Shown piece by piece: positions 1 through 8,704 of a DNA stretch of 64,000 nucleotides. A model generated the notes under the pieces. That model made no database searches, was not told the origin of the DNA, and saw nothing but the letters and a program-made list of their open reading frames with translations. A program made the translations under genes and the position numbers. How positions within the stretch are numbered: the first letter of the stretch is position 1; every line of letters starts with the position of its first letter. The stretch is from Streptomyces sp. TLI_105 (GTDB lineage Bacteria; Actinomycetota; Actinomycetes; Streptomycetales; Streptomycetaceae), in the NCBI RefSeq assembly GCF_900105415.1, contig NZ_FNSM01000001.1:7200001-7264000 (forward strand), in the 5' to 3' direction.

Positions 1-1548
1 CGCGCGGTGGCGGGGGAACCGGCGGCCCACGTCGCCGACGCGGACGGTGATGTCGCAGGAGTCCGGCGGCACCCACTGGGCGCGGAAGAACTCCAGCTCG
101 GGCAGGCGGATCTGGGAGCCGATGGTGACGGTGCCGGCGATGTCGTAACGGTAGGTCAGGTACCTGGGCCGCTTGGGGTGGTGGGCCGGGGCGGCCGCGG
201 GGCCGGAGGAGGTCGCGGCGGGGGAGGGGGCGGAGGAGGTTGCGGCGGGGGAGGGGGCCGGGGAGCCGGGAGGGACGTAGCCGGGGGCCACGAGCACGCG
301 CACGGGGTCGCGGCGGGCTCCGTCGTCACGGCGGCCTCGGTAGATGAGGAGGTCGCTGAAGAGGAACCGGGCCACGAAGAGCGCGACGAGGCTGAGGACG
401 TTGGCGGTGAGCAGTCCGATCCCGGAGTCGACGAGCCATTCGAGGAGGGGCAGCCGGCCGAGCAGCAGCAGGTTGTTCAGGGCGAGGAAGGCGATGCCGC
501 GGACGAGGACCGCGCGCTTGTCGCCGCCCCGGCCGCCGCGGTAGACGAGCGTCTCCAGGAGGGCGAAGTTCCACAGGGACGACACCTGGGTGGCGAGCGT
601 GGCGCCGAGGAGGTGCTGGAGCCCCGCGACGGAGTGGAAGAACCACAGGGCGGCGGTGTTGACGGCGATGCCGCTGAGCCCGACGAGCCCGAAGGCCAGG
701 AACCGCGCGGTCGTTCCGAGGTCACGGCGGCCGGTCACGGTGTGGCGGTCCTTGTCGGCGTGGTGCGCGGCGGGGCCGGGCCGGCGCAGCCGGGCCAGGT
801 GGCGCAGGAACCGCAGGCCCTCGCGCAGCGAGGCCTTGGAGGTGCCGGCCGCGCGGGGTGCGAAGCGGTAGGAGACCTCGGCGACGCGTGCGCCGGGGTG
901 TCGGACGAGCAGTTCGAGCAGCACCTTGAAGCCGAGGGGGCTGAGCCGGTCCACGTCGATCGCGGCGGTACGGAAGGCGAAGAGCCCGCTCATGGGGTCG
1001 CTGACGCCGGCCAGCCGGTGGGGGAAGGCCGCCTTGGTGAGGAGCGTGCTGCCACGGGAGACGAGCCGGCGCACGGGGCCGTCGAGCCCGTCACCGGTTG
1101 ACCCGGATCCCGCGTAGCGGGTGCCGACCACGATGTCGACGTCGTGGCCCAGGGCGGTACGGGCGAGCGCGGCGGCCGCCTCCGGCGGGTGCTGGAGGTC
1201 GGCGTCCATGACCAGGGCCCATTCGCCCCGGGCATGGCGTGCGCCCGCGAGCACGGCCCCCGCCAGGCCGCCCTCGCGGGCACCGCCTTCTCGGTGGATC
1301 ATGCGGACCGGCAGCCGGCAGTCCGGGGAGTGCCGCGCGGCCGTCGCCGGCGTGTCGTCGTCGCTGTCGTCGACGAACAGGATCTCGACGGGCAATTCAC
1401 CGAAGGCCGGTTCCAGGGCGCGCAGCAGCAGCGGGACGGATTCGCGCTCGTCGCGCGTCGGGATGACGAGGGTCAGACGGGGCCGGACGAGCGGGCGCGG
1501 ATCGTTCAGCTCGGCGCACTCGGTGCGGGGGATGCGGTTGCCGTCCAT
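1..1548 (-). CDS. GT2 glycosyltransferase fused to GtrA-like membrane domain (3' end outside window)
   Basis: The frame starts at ATG 1548 and stays open to the left edge, so the C-terminus is missing; 516 residues are visible. Residues about 25-240 are a GT2 domain of the polyprenyl-phosphate mannosyl/glucosyltransferase type, with LTLVIPTRDERES, the VDDSDDD acidic pair and the MDADLQHPPE metal/sugar-binding motif. Residues about 270-400 form a GtrA-like bundle of hydrophobic helices beginning ARFLAFGLVGLSGIAVN. An Ala/Pro/Ser-rich linker follows, then a segment starting YRYDIAGTVTIGSQI that I cannot assign. Family knowledge suggests transfer of sugar to a lipid carrier at the cytoplasmic membrane face. 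It is divergent from the TetR gene at 1738. The family call is secure; the sugar and the extra C-terminal domain are unknown. Confidence 0.85.
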   Translation of the reverse strand, partial: MDGNRIPRTECAELNDPRPLVRPRLTLVIPTRDERESVPLLLRALEPAFGELPVEILFVDDSDDDTPATAARHSPDCRLPVRMIHREGGAREGGLAGAVLAGARHARGEWALVMDADLQHPPEAAAALARTALGHDVDIVVGTRYAGSGSTGDGLDGPVRRLVSRGSTLLTKAAFPHRLAGVSDPMSGLFAFRTAAIDVDRLSPLGFKVLLELLVRHPGARVAEVSYRFAPRAAGTSKASLREGLRFLRHLARLRRPGPAAHHADKDRHTVTGRRDLGTTARFLAFGLVGLSGIAVNTAALWFFHSVAGLQHLLGATLATQVSSLWNFALLETLVYRGGRGGDKRAVLVRGIAFLALNNLLLLGRLPLLEWLVDSGIGLLTANVLSLVALFVARFLFSDLLIYRGRRDDGARRDPVRVLVAPGYVPPGSPAPSPAATSSAPSPAATSSGPAAAPAHHPKRPRYLTYRYDIAGTVTIGSQIRLPELEFFRAQWVPPDSCDITVRVGDVGRRFPRHRA

Positions 1549-1737
1549 GTCAGCGGCCTCCAGCGGGGGACTGGGCAGCTGTGCTGTCGTCGTACGTCTA
1601 CGCTTTAAACATACATATTGCTCGGCGTTATCCTGGATGTCAATATATGTCCACTTACGCAGTAAACGTATCTGTTTGGGATCGTTCGGATATAGTCGGG
1701 AGGAGTCGCAGCGCGACGTCGAGTCCGGAGGCATGCC
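1549..1737. promoter_or_regulatory. AT-rich divergent intergenic region with an imperfect inverted repeat
   Basis: This 189-bp gap separates the divergent glycosyltransferase and TetR genes and is clearly richer in A/T than its surroundings. An imperfect inverted repeat (8 of 10 positions) lies at 1611-1620 and 1641-1650 with a 20-nt spacer. A GGAGG ribosome-binding site lies 6 nt before the TetR ATG. Placement suggests an operator for the adjacent TetR protein, but that is inference. Confidence 0.5.
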
Positions 1738-2769
1738 ATGGTCAGCAGCACCCAGCCGGAGCGCAGGAAGGTGGACATCGGCCATCCCACCGAGCGCCGC
1801 CGCGGCCGACGTCGGCTGAGCCGTGAACGCGTCCTCGCCGCCGCCCTCGACGTGGTCGACCACGAGGGCCTGTCGGCCCTGAGCATGCGGCGGGTCGCCG
1901 CCGAGCTCGACGTCGAGGCGATGGCGCTGTACCGCTACGCCCCCAGCAAGGACGCGCTCCTGGACGGGCTGGTCGAGCAGCTCTACACCGAGCTGGCCGA
2001 GGACCTCGCCCGCGAGGAACCCGCCCCCCTCGGCCAGGCGGCCGAGCTGCCCGAATGGCGGGCCGAGCTCCTCCGCGGCGCCTGCGCCCTCTACCGGATC
2101 TCCCTCGCCCACCCGCACGTCGTACCGCTGCTGGCCACGCGTCTGCTGGCCGTCCCGCTGGCCCGCCGCCCCCTCGCGGTGCTGCAGGCCCACGAGCGGG
2201 TGCTGGCCCTCCTGGACCGCGCCGGGCTCGACGAGCAGGGCGTCGTCACCGCCTACCGGGCGATCACCGGGTGGGTGCTCGGCTACATCTTCAGCGACCT
2301 GCGTGCCATGGTCGAGAACCCCGACGAGCCCGATCCGGCGTTCCGCCTGGGGCTGCACCTGATGCCGGCCCGCGAGCTCCCCCGGCTGCGCGAGACCGCG
2401 CCCGCCCTGGCCGAGAAGGGCGGCTACCAGGAGCTGACGGACGGCCTCGACGCGCTGCTCGACGTCATACTGGCCGCGTCCGCCGCACGCACGGCCCGGG
2501 CGGCGGAGCCGACGGGCGACGGTGACTCGACACCCGGGGGCGAGCGGACCGAGCCGGCCGACAACCACCGGCCCGAGCCGGCCGACGAGCGGCCCGAGGC
2601 CGCCGACAGCCACCGGCCTGAGACCGCCGACGACGGGACCGAGCCCGCCGAAAACCACCGGCCCGAGCCGACCGACAACCACCGGCCCGAGCCCGCCGAC
2701 GAGCGGACCGAGCCCGCCGACAACCAGCCCCCTTCCGGCGACAGTCGGCTCCCACCCGAGGCCGTGTAG
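1738..2769 (+). CDS. TetR-family transcriptional regulator with long repetitive C-terminal tail
   Basis: A TetR-type helix-turn-helix occupies residues about 25-75 (LSRERVLAAALDVVDHEGL, then SMRRVAAELDVEAMALYRY), followed by a ligand-binding region of the TetR_C_1 kind to about residue 250. Unlike ordinary TetR proteins of about 200-250 residues, it continues for roughly 80 residues built from repeats of the form EPADNHRPEPADER. The ATG has a good GGAGG site just upstream. It lies divergent from the glycosyltransferase and upstream of three hydrolase genes, so either could be its target. The regulator call is firm; ligand and targets are not visible. Confidence 0.9.
   Translation: MVSSTQPERRKVDIGHPTERRRGRRRLSRERVLAAALDVVDHEGLSALSMRRVAAELDVEAMALYRYAPSKDALLDGLVEQLYTELAEDLAREEPAPLGQAAELPEWRAELLRGACALYRISLAHPHVVPLLATRLLAVPLARRPLAVLQAHERVLALLDRAGLDEQGVVTAYRAITGWVLGYIFSDLRAMVENPDEPDPAFRLGLHLMPARELPRLRETAPALAEKGGYQELTDGLDALLDVILAASAARTARAAEPTGDGDSTPGGERTEPADNHRPEPADERPEAADSHRPETADDGTEPAENHRPEPTDNHRPEPADERTEPADNQPPSGDSRLPPEAV
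2540..2735 (+). repeat. Degenerate tandem repeat coding the acidic/proline-rich TetR tail
   Basis: Units of about 24 bases coding variants of (E/R)PADNHRP or EPADERTE recur with substitutions. The translated tail is rich in Glu, Pro, Asp, Asn and His and is predicted to be disordered. Such a repeat can change copy number by slippage. Confidence 0.7.
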
Positions 2770-2913
2770 TCACACACCACGCTGACCTCTCACTTTGTGT
2801 GGTCCGGCTCCATGCCCCGCTGACTCCCCGCACGCCTAACGTGTGCAGCTCCCGATGCCGGGACGGGCACCGGGAGGGCGCGCCGAGGGCGCACGAGCGG
2901 GGGAGGCCGGGAC

Positions 2914-4212
2914 ATGGCCGACAGACGGAGTCCAGGGCGGCGGCGGTGGCGACTGCGCGCGGCCCGTGTCATCGCGGTGGTGGGGGTCGTCGCGACGGCC
3001 CTGCTGGGACCGCCCGCCGTCGCCGCCGCGCCGCCCCCGTACCTCACGCTGGAAGCGAGCTACGGAGCCGGGACCGTCACCAACGGCTGGGAGCGGGTCG
3101 AACGCTATCTCGACACGACCAGCGGGTTCCGCACCGAGGGCTACCCGGCGGACGGCCGCGGTGACCAGGACGGCAAGCGCGTCACGTACTTCGGCGGCGT
3201 CTCCCGGCCGTCCTCCGGCCGGTTCCTGCTCTACTCGGCCCCCGGCTGGAACACCGGCAGCCGCACCACCCCCGTCCTCCTCGTGCACGGGGCGAACGAC
3301 ACCGCCGACCGCGCCTGGGCCAACCCCGGCGAGTCGGGCGGCTACGGCTGCGGCGCCGCCTCCTGCCCGTCCACCGGGCTCATGCAGTACCTCGCCGAGC
3401 GCGGCCACCGCGTCTTCGCCGTCGGTTTCGCGCACAAGCAGGGCGACAACCTCATGCAGGCGCAGATCGTCGGCGACGCGATCGCCGTCATCAAGGCGAA
3501 GCTGGGAGTCGACAAGGTCGACCTGGTCGGCTGGAGCAAGGGCCAGATGTCGAGCCGGGCGTACGTGTCGTCCCTGAAGCCGAGCTGGGGACGGGCGTAC
3601 GCCGGCGACGTCCGCCGACTGATCACCCTCGGCGGCCCGAACGGCGGCTACGACTACCCGTACGCCCACGGCTGGGCCCACGACTTCTCCATCTGGCCGG
3701 AGTGCGGCGGAAAGATCAACGCGCCCTCCCCGCACTCCCACATGACCTGCTACGGCCTGTACACCGCGCACCCCGAGTTCTCGATGACCCCCGTCGGCGG
3801 CCAGGACAACTACCCCGGGCAGCGCCAGATGCTGGCCCGCTGGGACGGCGTGTACGGAGTCGACGGCGCCGCCCAGGACTGGTACACGACGTACTACGGC
3901 GGCCAGGGCTTCTACACCGCGGGCAGCGGCATCCAGGCCGCCATCGACGCCGGATCGCTCATCGGCCCGCTGCACGGCGCCGGAGTGCCCGCCTCCGTCA
4001 CCACCTACCTCCTGGCCGGCGGATCCGCCGACGTCCTCGGCATCTTCAACGAGAACCGCGGCCCCAGCGACGGCGTCGTCTTCGTCTCCAGCGCGCTCGA
4101 CACCACCGGCATCCCCACCGTCGGCGGCAAGGCCACCGTCGCCGGCGCCAACCACCTCGAACTGGGCTGGCACAGCGCCGTCGCCGCCCAGGTCGCCACC
4201 TGGCTCTCCTGA
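2914..4212 (+). CDS. Secreted lipase/esterase-like alpha/beta-hydrolase
   Basis: The 432-residue protein starts with an Arg-rich n-region, a hydrophobic helix and an AVAAAP-type cleavage region, so it should be exported. The mature part is an alpha/beta-hydrolase: an oxyanion-region LLVHGAND, the nucleophile elbow VGWSKGQ (G-x-S-x-G), and a late His in GANHLELGWH that could complete the triad. Several cysteines (GYGCGAASC, WPECGG, MTCYG) suggest disulphides. A GGGGAGG site precedes the ATG. It is the first of three consecutive hydrolase genes, 30 nt ahead of the next. It resembles secreted Streptomyces lipases or polyester-acting esterases; the substrate is unknown. Confidence 0.8.
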   Translation: MADRRSPGRRRWRLRAARVIAVVGVVATALLGPPAVAAAPPPYLTLEASYGAGTVTNGWERVERYLDTTSGFRTEGYPADGRGDQDGKRVTYFGGVSRPSSGRFLLYSAPGWNTGSRTTPVLLVHGANDTADRAWANPGESGGYGCGAASCPSTGLMQYLAERGHRVFAVGFAHKQGDNLMQAQIVGDAIAVIKAKLGVDKVDLVGWSKGQMSSRAYVSSLKPSWGRAYAGDVRRLITLGGPNGGYDYPYAHGWAHDFSIWPECGGKINAPSPHSHMTCYGLYTAHPEFSMTPVGGQDNYPGQRQMLARWDGVYGVDGAAQDWYTTYYGGQGFYTAGSGIQAAIDAGSLIGPLHGAGVPASVTTYLLAGGSADVLGIFNENRGPSDGVVFVSSALDTTGIPTVGGKATVAGANHLELGWHSAVAAQVATWLS

Positions 4213-4242
4213 AGCGCCCGAGGACCGAAGGACCAGAAGGAC

Positions 4243-5268
4243 ATGACCACGCTCCGCACCCGCCGTGTCACCACCGGCCGACTCACCCAGCAGATCACCG
4301 AGGCCAGGACCGAGGGCGAGGCCGTCGTCTTCGTCCACGGCAACGTCTCCTCCTCCGCCTTCTGGCACTCCACCCTGACCGCGCTGCCGGCCCCCTACCG
4401 CCCCCTCGCCGTCGACCTGCGCGGCTTCGGCGGCACCGACCCGCTGCCCGTCGACGCCACGCGCGGCCTGCGGGACTACGCCGACGACCTCGCCGAGCTG
4501 CTCACGGCCCTCGGCATCGACCGGGCCCACCTGGTCGGCTGGTCCATGGGCGGCGGCGTGGTCATGCAGTACCTCCGGGACCACCCGGCCGCGGTGCGCT
4601 CCCTGACCCTGGTCAGCCCCGTCTCCCCGTACGGCTTCGGCGGCACCCACGGCGTGGACGGAACCCTCAACTCCGCGGACGGGGCGGGCTCGGGCGGCGG
4701 CACGGCCAACCCGGACTTCGTCCGGCTGCTCGCCGAGGGCGACCGCGGCGCGGACTCCCCGCTCTCGCCGCGCTCCGTCCTGACGACCTGCTACGTCAAG
4801 CCGCCGTTCCGCACCCAGGACGAGGACGCGTACGTCGAGTCCATGCTGGCCACGCGCCTCGGCGACGACCACTACCCGGGCGACAGCACGACGTCCGACG
4901 CCTGGCCCGGGATCGCGCCCGGGACACGCGGCGTCCTCAACTGCATGGCCCCGACCCGCTTCCGCGTCGACGACCTGCACCTGATCGAGCCCAAGCCGCC
5001 GGTGCTGTGGATACGGGGCGAGGACGACATCATCGTCTCGGACACCTCGATGTTCGACCTGGCGCACCTGGGCGCGATCGGCGCGGTGCCCGGCTGGGAC
5101 GGCACCCCCGCGCAGCCGATGCTGGCGCAGACGCGCCACGTCCTGGACCGCTACGCGGCGGCCGGCGGCGCGGTGCGGGAGGTCGCGGTGGCCGACGCCG
5201 GGCACGCCGTCCACCTCGAACACCCCGAGGAGTTCGGCAAGGCGCTCCTGGAAGTCCTCGCGGCATGA
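4243..5268 (+). CDS. Alpha/beta-fold hydrolase
   Basis: A 341-residue cytoplasmic alpha/beta-hydrolase with no signal peptide. FVHGNVSSSAFW gives the oxyanion region, VGWSMGGG the nucleophile elbow, WIRGEDDIIV the usual acid-bearing strand, and DAGHAVHLEHP the catalytic His near the C-terminus. The gene starts 30 nt after the secreted lipase, and its TGA overlaps the ATG of the carboxylesterase in an ATGA arrangement, so the three are probably one operon. The fold is certain; the substrate is not predictable. Confidence 0.85.
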   Translation: MTTLRTRRVTTGRLTQQITEARTEGEAVVFVHGNVSSSAFWHSTLTALPAPYRPLAVDLRGFGGTDPLPVDATRGLRDYADDLAELLTALGIDRAHLVGWSMGGGVVMQYLRDHPAAVRSLTLVSPVSPYGFGGTHGVDGTLNSADGAGSGGGTANPDFVRLLAEGDRGADSPLSPRSVLTTCYVKPPFRTQDEDAYVESMLATRLGDDHYPGDSTTSDAWPGIAPGTRGVLNCMAPTRFRVDDLHLIEPKPPVLWIRGEDDIIVSDTSMFDLAHLGAIGAVPGWDGTPAQPMLAQTRHVLDRYAAAGGAVREVAVADAGHAVHLEHPEEFGKALLEVLAA

Positions 5269-6722
5269 CCGTGTGCCGCACCCGACAGGGGGAGGTCCGC
5301 GGCCGGACCTCCGCCGACGGAGTGACCTCCTTCCTCGGCGTCCCGTACGCCGCTCCGCCCTTCGGCGCGCGACGGTTCCGGGCGCCCGCCCCGCCGGAAC
5401 CGTGGACGGGGGTGCGCGACGCCACGGCCCACGGGCCGACGGCGCCGCACGCCCCCTACGCCCCGCCCTTCGACGCCCTCATCCCGGAGAACGCCGTCCC
5501 GGGGGACGACTGCCTGAACCTCAACGTCTGGACCCCGGCCCCGGAACCGGGCGCCGGCCTTCCCGTGATGGTGTGGCTGCACGGAGGCGCGTTCACCAAC
5601 GGCTCGGGCTCGGCGTCCGGCTACGACGGGGGCGCCTTCGCCCGGGACGGCGTCGTCTGCGTCACGCTCAACTACCGCCTGGGGGCGGACGGCTTCCTCC
5701 ACCTCCCGGGCCGCCCCGACGACCGGGGCCTGCTCGACCAGATCGCCGCGCTCCGCTGGGTCCGGGACGACATCGCCTCCTTCGGCGGCGACCCGGACCG
5801 GGTGACCGTCTTCGGCGAGTCGGCGGGCGCGATGAGCATCGGCGCACTGCTGACCACCGAGGCGGCCCGCGGGCTCTTCCACCGGGCGATCCTGCAGAGC
5901 GGAGCCTGCCACCACTTCCTGCGCCCGTCGTCGGCCCGGCTGATCGCGGCCCGCCTCGCGGAGAAGCTGGGGATCGAGCCGACCGCGGAGGCCTTCGAGG
6001 CCGTCCCCCTTCCGGAACTCCTGCCAGCCCAAGCCGAGTTGAGGGCGGAGGTGACCGCCGACCCGGACCCGGCGCGGTGGGGCGAGGCGGTGCTGAACAT
6101 CATGCCCTTCGAGCCGGTCCGGCCGGACCTCGCCCTCCCCGGCCCGGACTGCGGCGTCGACCTGATGATCGGCAGCAACCGCGAGGAGTACCGCCTGTTC
6201 CTGGTCCCGACGGAGCGGCTCCACGTCTTCCCCGAATCCTCGCTCCGCGCCATGACCGCGGCCTACGGCCTCGACCCGGCCGAGGCCCTCCCCGTCTACC
6301 GGGCCGCCCGCCCGGACGCCACGCCGGGCGAACTCCTCGACGCCGTGGCCACCGACTGGTTCTACCGGATCCCGGCCATCCGCCTGGCCGAGGCCGTCCC
6401 GGGCTCGTACCTCTACGAGTTCGCCTGGCGCTCCCCGCGGTTCGACGGCACTCTCGGCGCCTGCCACGCGCTGGAACTGCCCTTCGTCTTCGACCGCCTC
6501 CACGACCCGTCGTACGCCCCGCTGCTCGGCGCCCATCCGCCCCGGGAACTCGCGGACGCCGTGCACGGGGCGTGGGTCGCCTTCGCGAAGACGGGCAGCC
6601 CCGGCTGGAAGGCGTACGACAGGGAGACCCGCACGACGATGACCTTCACCACCACACCCGCGCCCGCCCCGGTCGACGACCCGCGCGCGCGGGAACGGCT
6701 GCTGTGGGAGGGGGTGCGCTGA
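5265..6722 (+). CDS. Type B carboxylesterase
   Basis: This 485-residue enzyme of the carboxylesterase/cholinesterase type lacks a signal peptide. FLGVPYAAPPFGARRF is the conserved N-terminal signature, DDCLNLNVWTP and MVWLHGGAFTNGS mark the oxyanion region, and VTVFGESAGAMS carries the nucleophilic Ser. GACHALELPFVF holds the expected catalytic His, and SNREEYRLF lies where the acidic member is usually found. The start overlaps the previous stop (ATGA), indicating translational coupling. It should hydrolyse carboxylic esters. Confidence 0.9.
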   Translation: MTVCRTRQGEVRGRTSADGVTSFLGVPYAAPPFGARRFRAPAPPEPWTGVRDATAHGPTAPHAPYAPPFDALIPENAVPGDDCLNLNVWTPAPEPGAGLPVMVWLHGGAFTNGSGSASGYDGGAFARDGVVCVTLNYRLGADGFLHLPGRPDDRGLLDQIAALRWVRDDIASFGGDPDRVTVFGESAGAMSIGALLTTEAARGLFHRAILQSGACHHFLRPSSARLIAARLAEKLGIEPTAEAFEAVPLPELLPAQAELRAEVTADPDPARWGEAVLNIMPFEPVRPDLALPGPDCGVDLMIGSNREEYRLFLVPTERLHVFPESSLRAMTAAYGLDPAEALPVYRAARPDATPGELLDAVATDWFYRIPAIRLAEAVPGSYLYEFAWRSPRFDGTLGACHALELPFVFDRLHDPSYAPLLGAHPPRELADAVHGAWVAFAKTGSPGWKAYDRETRTTMTFTTTPAPAPVDDPRARERLLWEGVR

Positions 6723-7098
6723 GGGCGGGCCGACGGCCGAGGAACAGGGGAGCGGGAGAACACCCTGCTCGATCACGTCCGTGAGCTGCGGCGGGTCCTG
6801 GAGCACAGGGAGTTCGCGGAGGCGGAGCTGCGGGCATGGGTGGACGCGGGTCCGGCCGACCGGGGAGGGCCGAAGGCGCTGTTCGACGCGGCGGCGGGGT
6901 GGCCGCGTGAGCGGTGGGTGCTGCTGCCCGGGGTGGCGACGTCGGCCCGGCGGGTGGCCGCGGTGCGGGAGGCGGCGAACCAGCGGCTGTGGGACGCCCT
7001 CCACGGGCTGCTGAGTACCGGTCGGCGGGCGGTGCCGGACTTCCTGCTGACGGTGCCGCCGGGTGCCCGGGTGCCCGGGTGCCCGGGTGACCGACACC
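6723..7098 (+). pseudogene. Remnant of a Tn3-family transposase (DUF4158-type N-terminal region)
   Basis: One frame directly after the esterase stop reads LLDHVRELRRVLEHREFAEA, then RERWVLLPGVATSARRVAAV, then REAANQRLWDALHGLLSTG and FLLTVPPGARV. This pattern is typical of the N-terminal DUF4158 segment of large Tn3-type transposases from actinomycetes. Homology collapses just after PPGARV, exactly where an 8-bp tandem repeat begins, and the remaining several hundred residues are absent. It has no start codon of its own. I read it as a decayed transposon fragment, assigned from memory of the family. Confidence 0.65.
7061..7092 (+). repeat. 8-bp tandem repeat, three perfect units plus one degenerate
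   Basis: The unit GGGTGCCC is repeated three times at 7061-7084 and followed by a degraded fourth copy. It sits at the break point of the transposase remnant. Confidence 0.85.
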
Positions 7099-7116
7099 GC
7101 CCCGCACCCCAGGTGA

Positions 7117-7143
7117 GCTCGGCCGGCGCTTAGCCGGCCGGGC
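7117..7143. terminator. Hairpin, possible terminator of the phosphatase gene
   Basis: Arms 7117-7127 and 7133-7143 pair over 11 positions (one G-T) around a 5-nt loop. It lies 59 bp beyond the stop of the minus-strand phosphatase. No T-tract follows, as is common in Streptomyces. Confidence 0.5.
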
Positions 7144-7201
7144 TTGATGTGTGCCCTCTGCGAGCCGGTCAGGCACGCGGCCCTCGATGCGAAACGCGCC
7201 G

Positions 7202-7633
7202 CTACGCGTCCTCGAAGCGCAGCACGAATCGTCGCTGCCAGGGGGTCTCCACAGCACGGGGGTGGTAGTGCCGACGGACGAACGCGACGGCTTGGTCCGG
7301 CGGAACCCCATCAAGGACGGCCATGCAGGCCAAGGCTGTTCCTGTCCGTCCTCGCCCGCCTCCGCACGCGACCTCGACGCGTTCGTTCCCCGCCCGTGTC
7401 AACGCTTCCCGCAACACATCCCGAGCTTGCCGACGGTCCTTGGGAAGGCGGAAGTCAGGCCACCGCAACCATCGAGCCTCCCACTCGGTCGGTGGAGGCT
7501 GCTTGCCCAGCAGGTACACCGCGAAGGACGGCGTCGGCCCTGAGGGCAAGGGGTGACGCAAACCCCGGCCACGCACGAGCGCGCCTGAAGGAAACCGCAG
7601 GATCCCGTCGGTCGAGTCCCATTCCTCACTCAT
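7202..7633 (-). CDS. Small protein-tyrosine-phosphatase-like protein
   Basis: The 143-residue product contains VEVACGGGRGRTGTALA, a C-x5-R-T phosphatase loop, so a cysteine-dependent phosphatase chemistry is likely. The usual His before the Cys is Ala here. Upstream Asp residues in the LRWPDFRLPKD segment could serve as the general acid loop. Its start overlaps the end of the preceding small ORF by 8 nt. A TATA-containing stretch just before the ATG might give it its own promoter. Substrate (protein, nucleotide or small molecule) unknown. Confidence 0.75.
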   Translation of the reverse strand: MSEEWDSTDGILRFPSGALVRGRGLRHPLPSGPTPSFAVYLLGKQPPPTEWEARWLRWPDFRLPKDRRQARDVLREALTRAGNERVEVACGGGRGRTGTALACMAVLDGVPPDQAVAFVRRHYHPRAVETPWQRRFVLRFEDA

Positions 7634-7859
7634 GCGAGCACCCTATAGAGGGTCCATGCCCAGCGAGTCCGTGATCGCAACGCTCGCCCCGCGCACCATG
7701 CCGTTGCCGCGCGCAATACGGCAGAACTGCTGCTGGAACGCCTGAGAGCGGCTCGGTCGTCCACGACTGGACTCGGCGTCGGCTGTCGCCGGGCGCGAGC
7801 AGGCTGGTGACTTCTTCGATCGCCTCCGACGACCACCAGCGATGAAGCGCGGTACTCAC
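7626..7859 (-). CDS. Small hypothetical protein, possibly truncated
   Basis: A 77-codon ORF with GTG start at 7859 overlapping the upstream TGA (GTGA). The first part (MSTALHRWWSSEAIEEVTSL) looks like real coding sequence, while the second half reads as Arg/Gly/His-rich filler, so a frameshift or decay is likely. Coupling to both neighbours supports expression as a cassette. I do not recognise it. Confidence 0.4.
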   Translation of the reverse strand: MSTALHRWWSSEAIEEVTSLLAPGDSRRRVQSWTTEPLSGVPAAVLPYCARQRHGARGERCDHGLAGHGPSIGCSHE

Positions 7860-8137
7860 GCCGGCTCCGCTGAGCCTCGTTTGTCCTCCACGTGGACGAC
7901 GTTGAGCTCGGTGCCGTCCCGGTGGCGCTTGGAACGTCCGAACAGCCCGACAGCGATCTGCGACTGATCCTGAGGCTCATCGGGGCCGACATGGGTAAGG
8001 ACGTCGTCGTGATGCCCGGTGACGACCCATCCCTCGGAGTCCTTGAGCTCGATCACCCCGAAGTCTCCTGCCGAAGATCGCGACCGTCTAGTCGCCGTCG
8101 CCAGGTCGCGGGACCGTCTGATCATCGAGGACGGCAC
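7856..8137 (-). CDS. Hypothetical protein with foreign 5' end
   Basis: Up to 93 codons. The C-terminal 70 residues (from FGVIELKDSEGWVVTGHHDD to the end) look genuine, with balanced composition and a GTGA overlap to the next ORF. The first roughly 20 residues are merely the antisense of an aminotransferase remnant, so the original N-terminus was probably lost at a junction near 8075. No family recognised. Confidence 0.5.
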   Translation of the reverse strand: MPSSMIRRSRDLATATRRSRSSAGDFGVIELKDSEGWVVTGHHDDVLTHVGPDEPQDQSQIAVGLFGRSKRHRDGTELNVVHVEDKRGSAEPA

Positions 8138-8683
8138 CTACGCGTTCCTCGACCCGGCGCCGCCCCCGCCGCTCCAGGCGCTCGCGCCCGAACGCACCTG
8201 TCATGTCGCCGGCCTGTCGAAGAACGTGGCGACCGGCCTGCGGTTCGGCTTCGCCGTCCTGCCCGGCCGTCACGCCGAGCGGGTCACCCGGAGCCTTCGC
8301 GCGGCGGCCTGGGGATCCCCGGGGATCGTCACCGCGCTCGCCACCCGCCGGCTCTCCGACGGCACGGTGACGCGCCTGGAGGGAAGCCGTCGCGCGGACG
8401 CCGCCGCCCGGCAGGGCATCGCCCGCGCGGCACCGGCCGGCATGGACGTCACGGCCCACCCGACCTCGTACACGGTCTGGCTCGGCCTGGAGCCGCACCA
8501 GCGGCCCGACCACGTGGCGGCCGCGCTCGCGGAGGAGGGGATCCTCGTGTCCACCGCGGACGCCTTCGCCACCGGCCCCCACCGCCCCGGGCGTTCCGGC
8601 TGGCGCTGGCCACCCCGCCCCCGGACGAACTCCGGGGCGCGCTGCACCGCCTGAGGGAGACGATCGAGGCGATCCCGCCGTGA
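8075..8683 (+). pseudogene. 5'-truncated, frameshifted PLP-dependent aminotransferase domain (MocR-like)
   Basis: From about 8075 one frame reads as the C-terminal half of a fold-type I aminotransferase: DRLIIEDGTYAFLD, then CHVAGLSKNVATGLRFGFAV with the PLP lysine in the SK motif, then EEGILVSTADAFATG. Near 8570-8600 the frame is lost and the ending RAFRLALATPPPDELRGAL continues in another frame to the TGA at 8681-8683. The first half of the domain and any HTH are missing. This is a dead gene fragment abutting the truncated hypothetical gene on the other strand. Confidence 0.75.
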
Positions 8684-8704
8684 TCCCCGGCGCCCGGTGG
8701 CCGC

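Noticed and set aside
2836..5223. Minus-strand open frame of 795 codons opposite the lipase and hydrolase
   Set aside because: The plus strand carries catalytic motifs, signal peptide and operon spacing; the minus frame has none.
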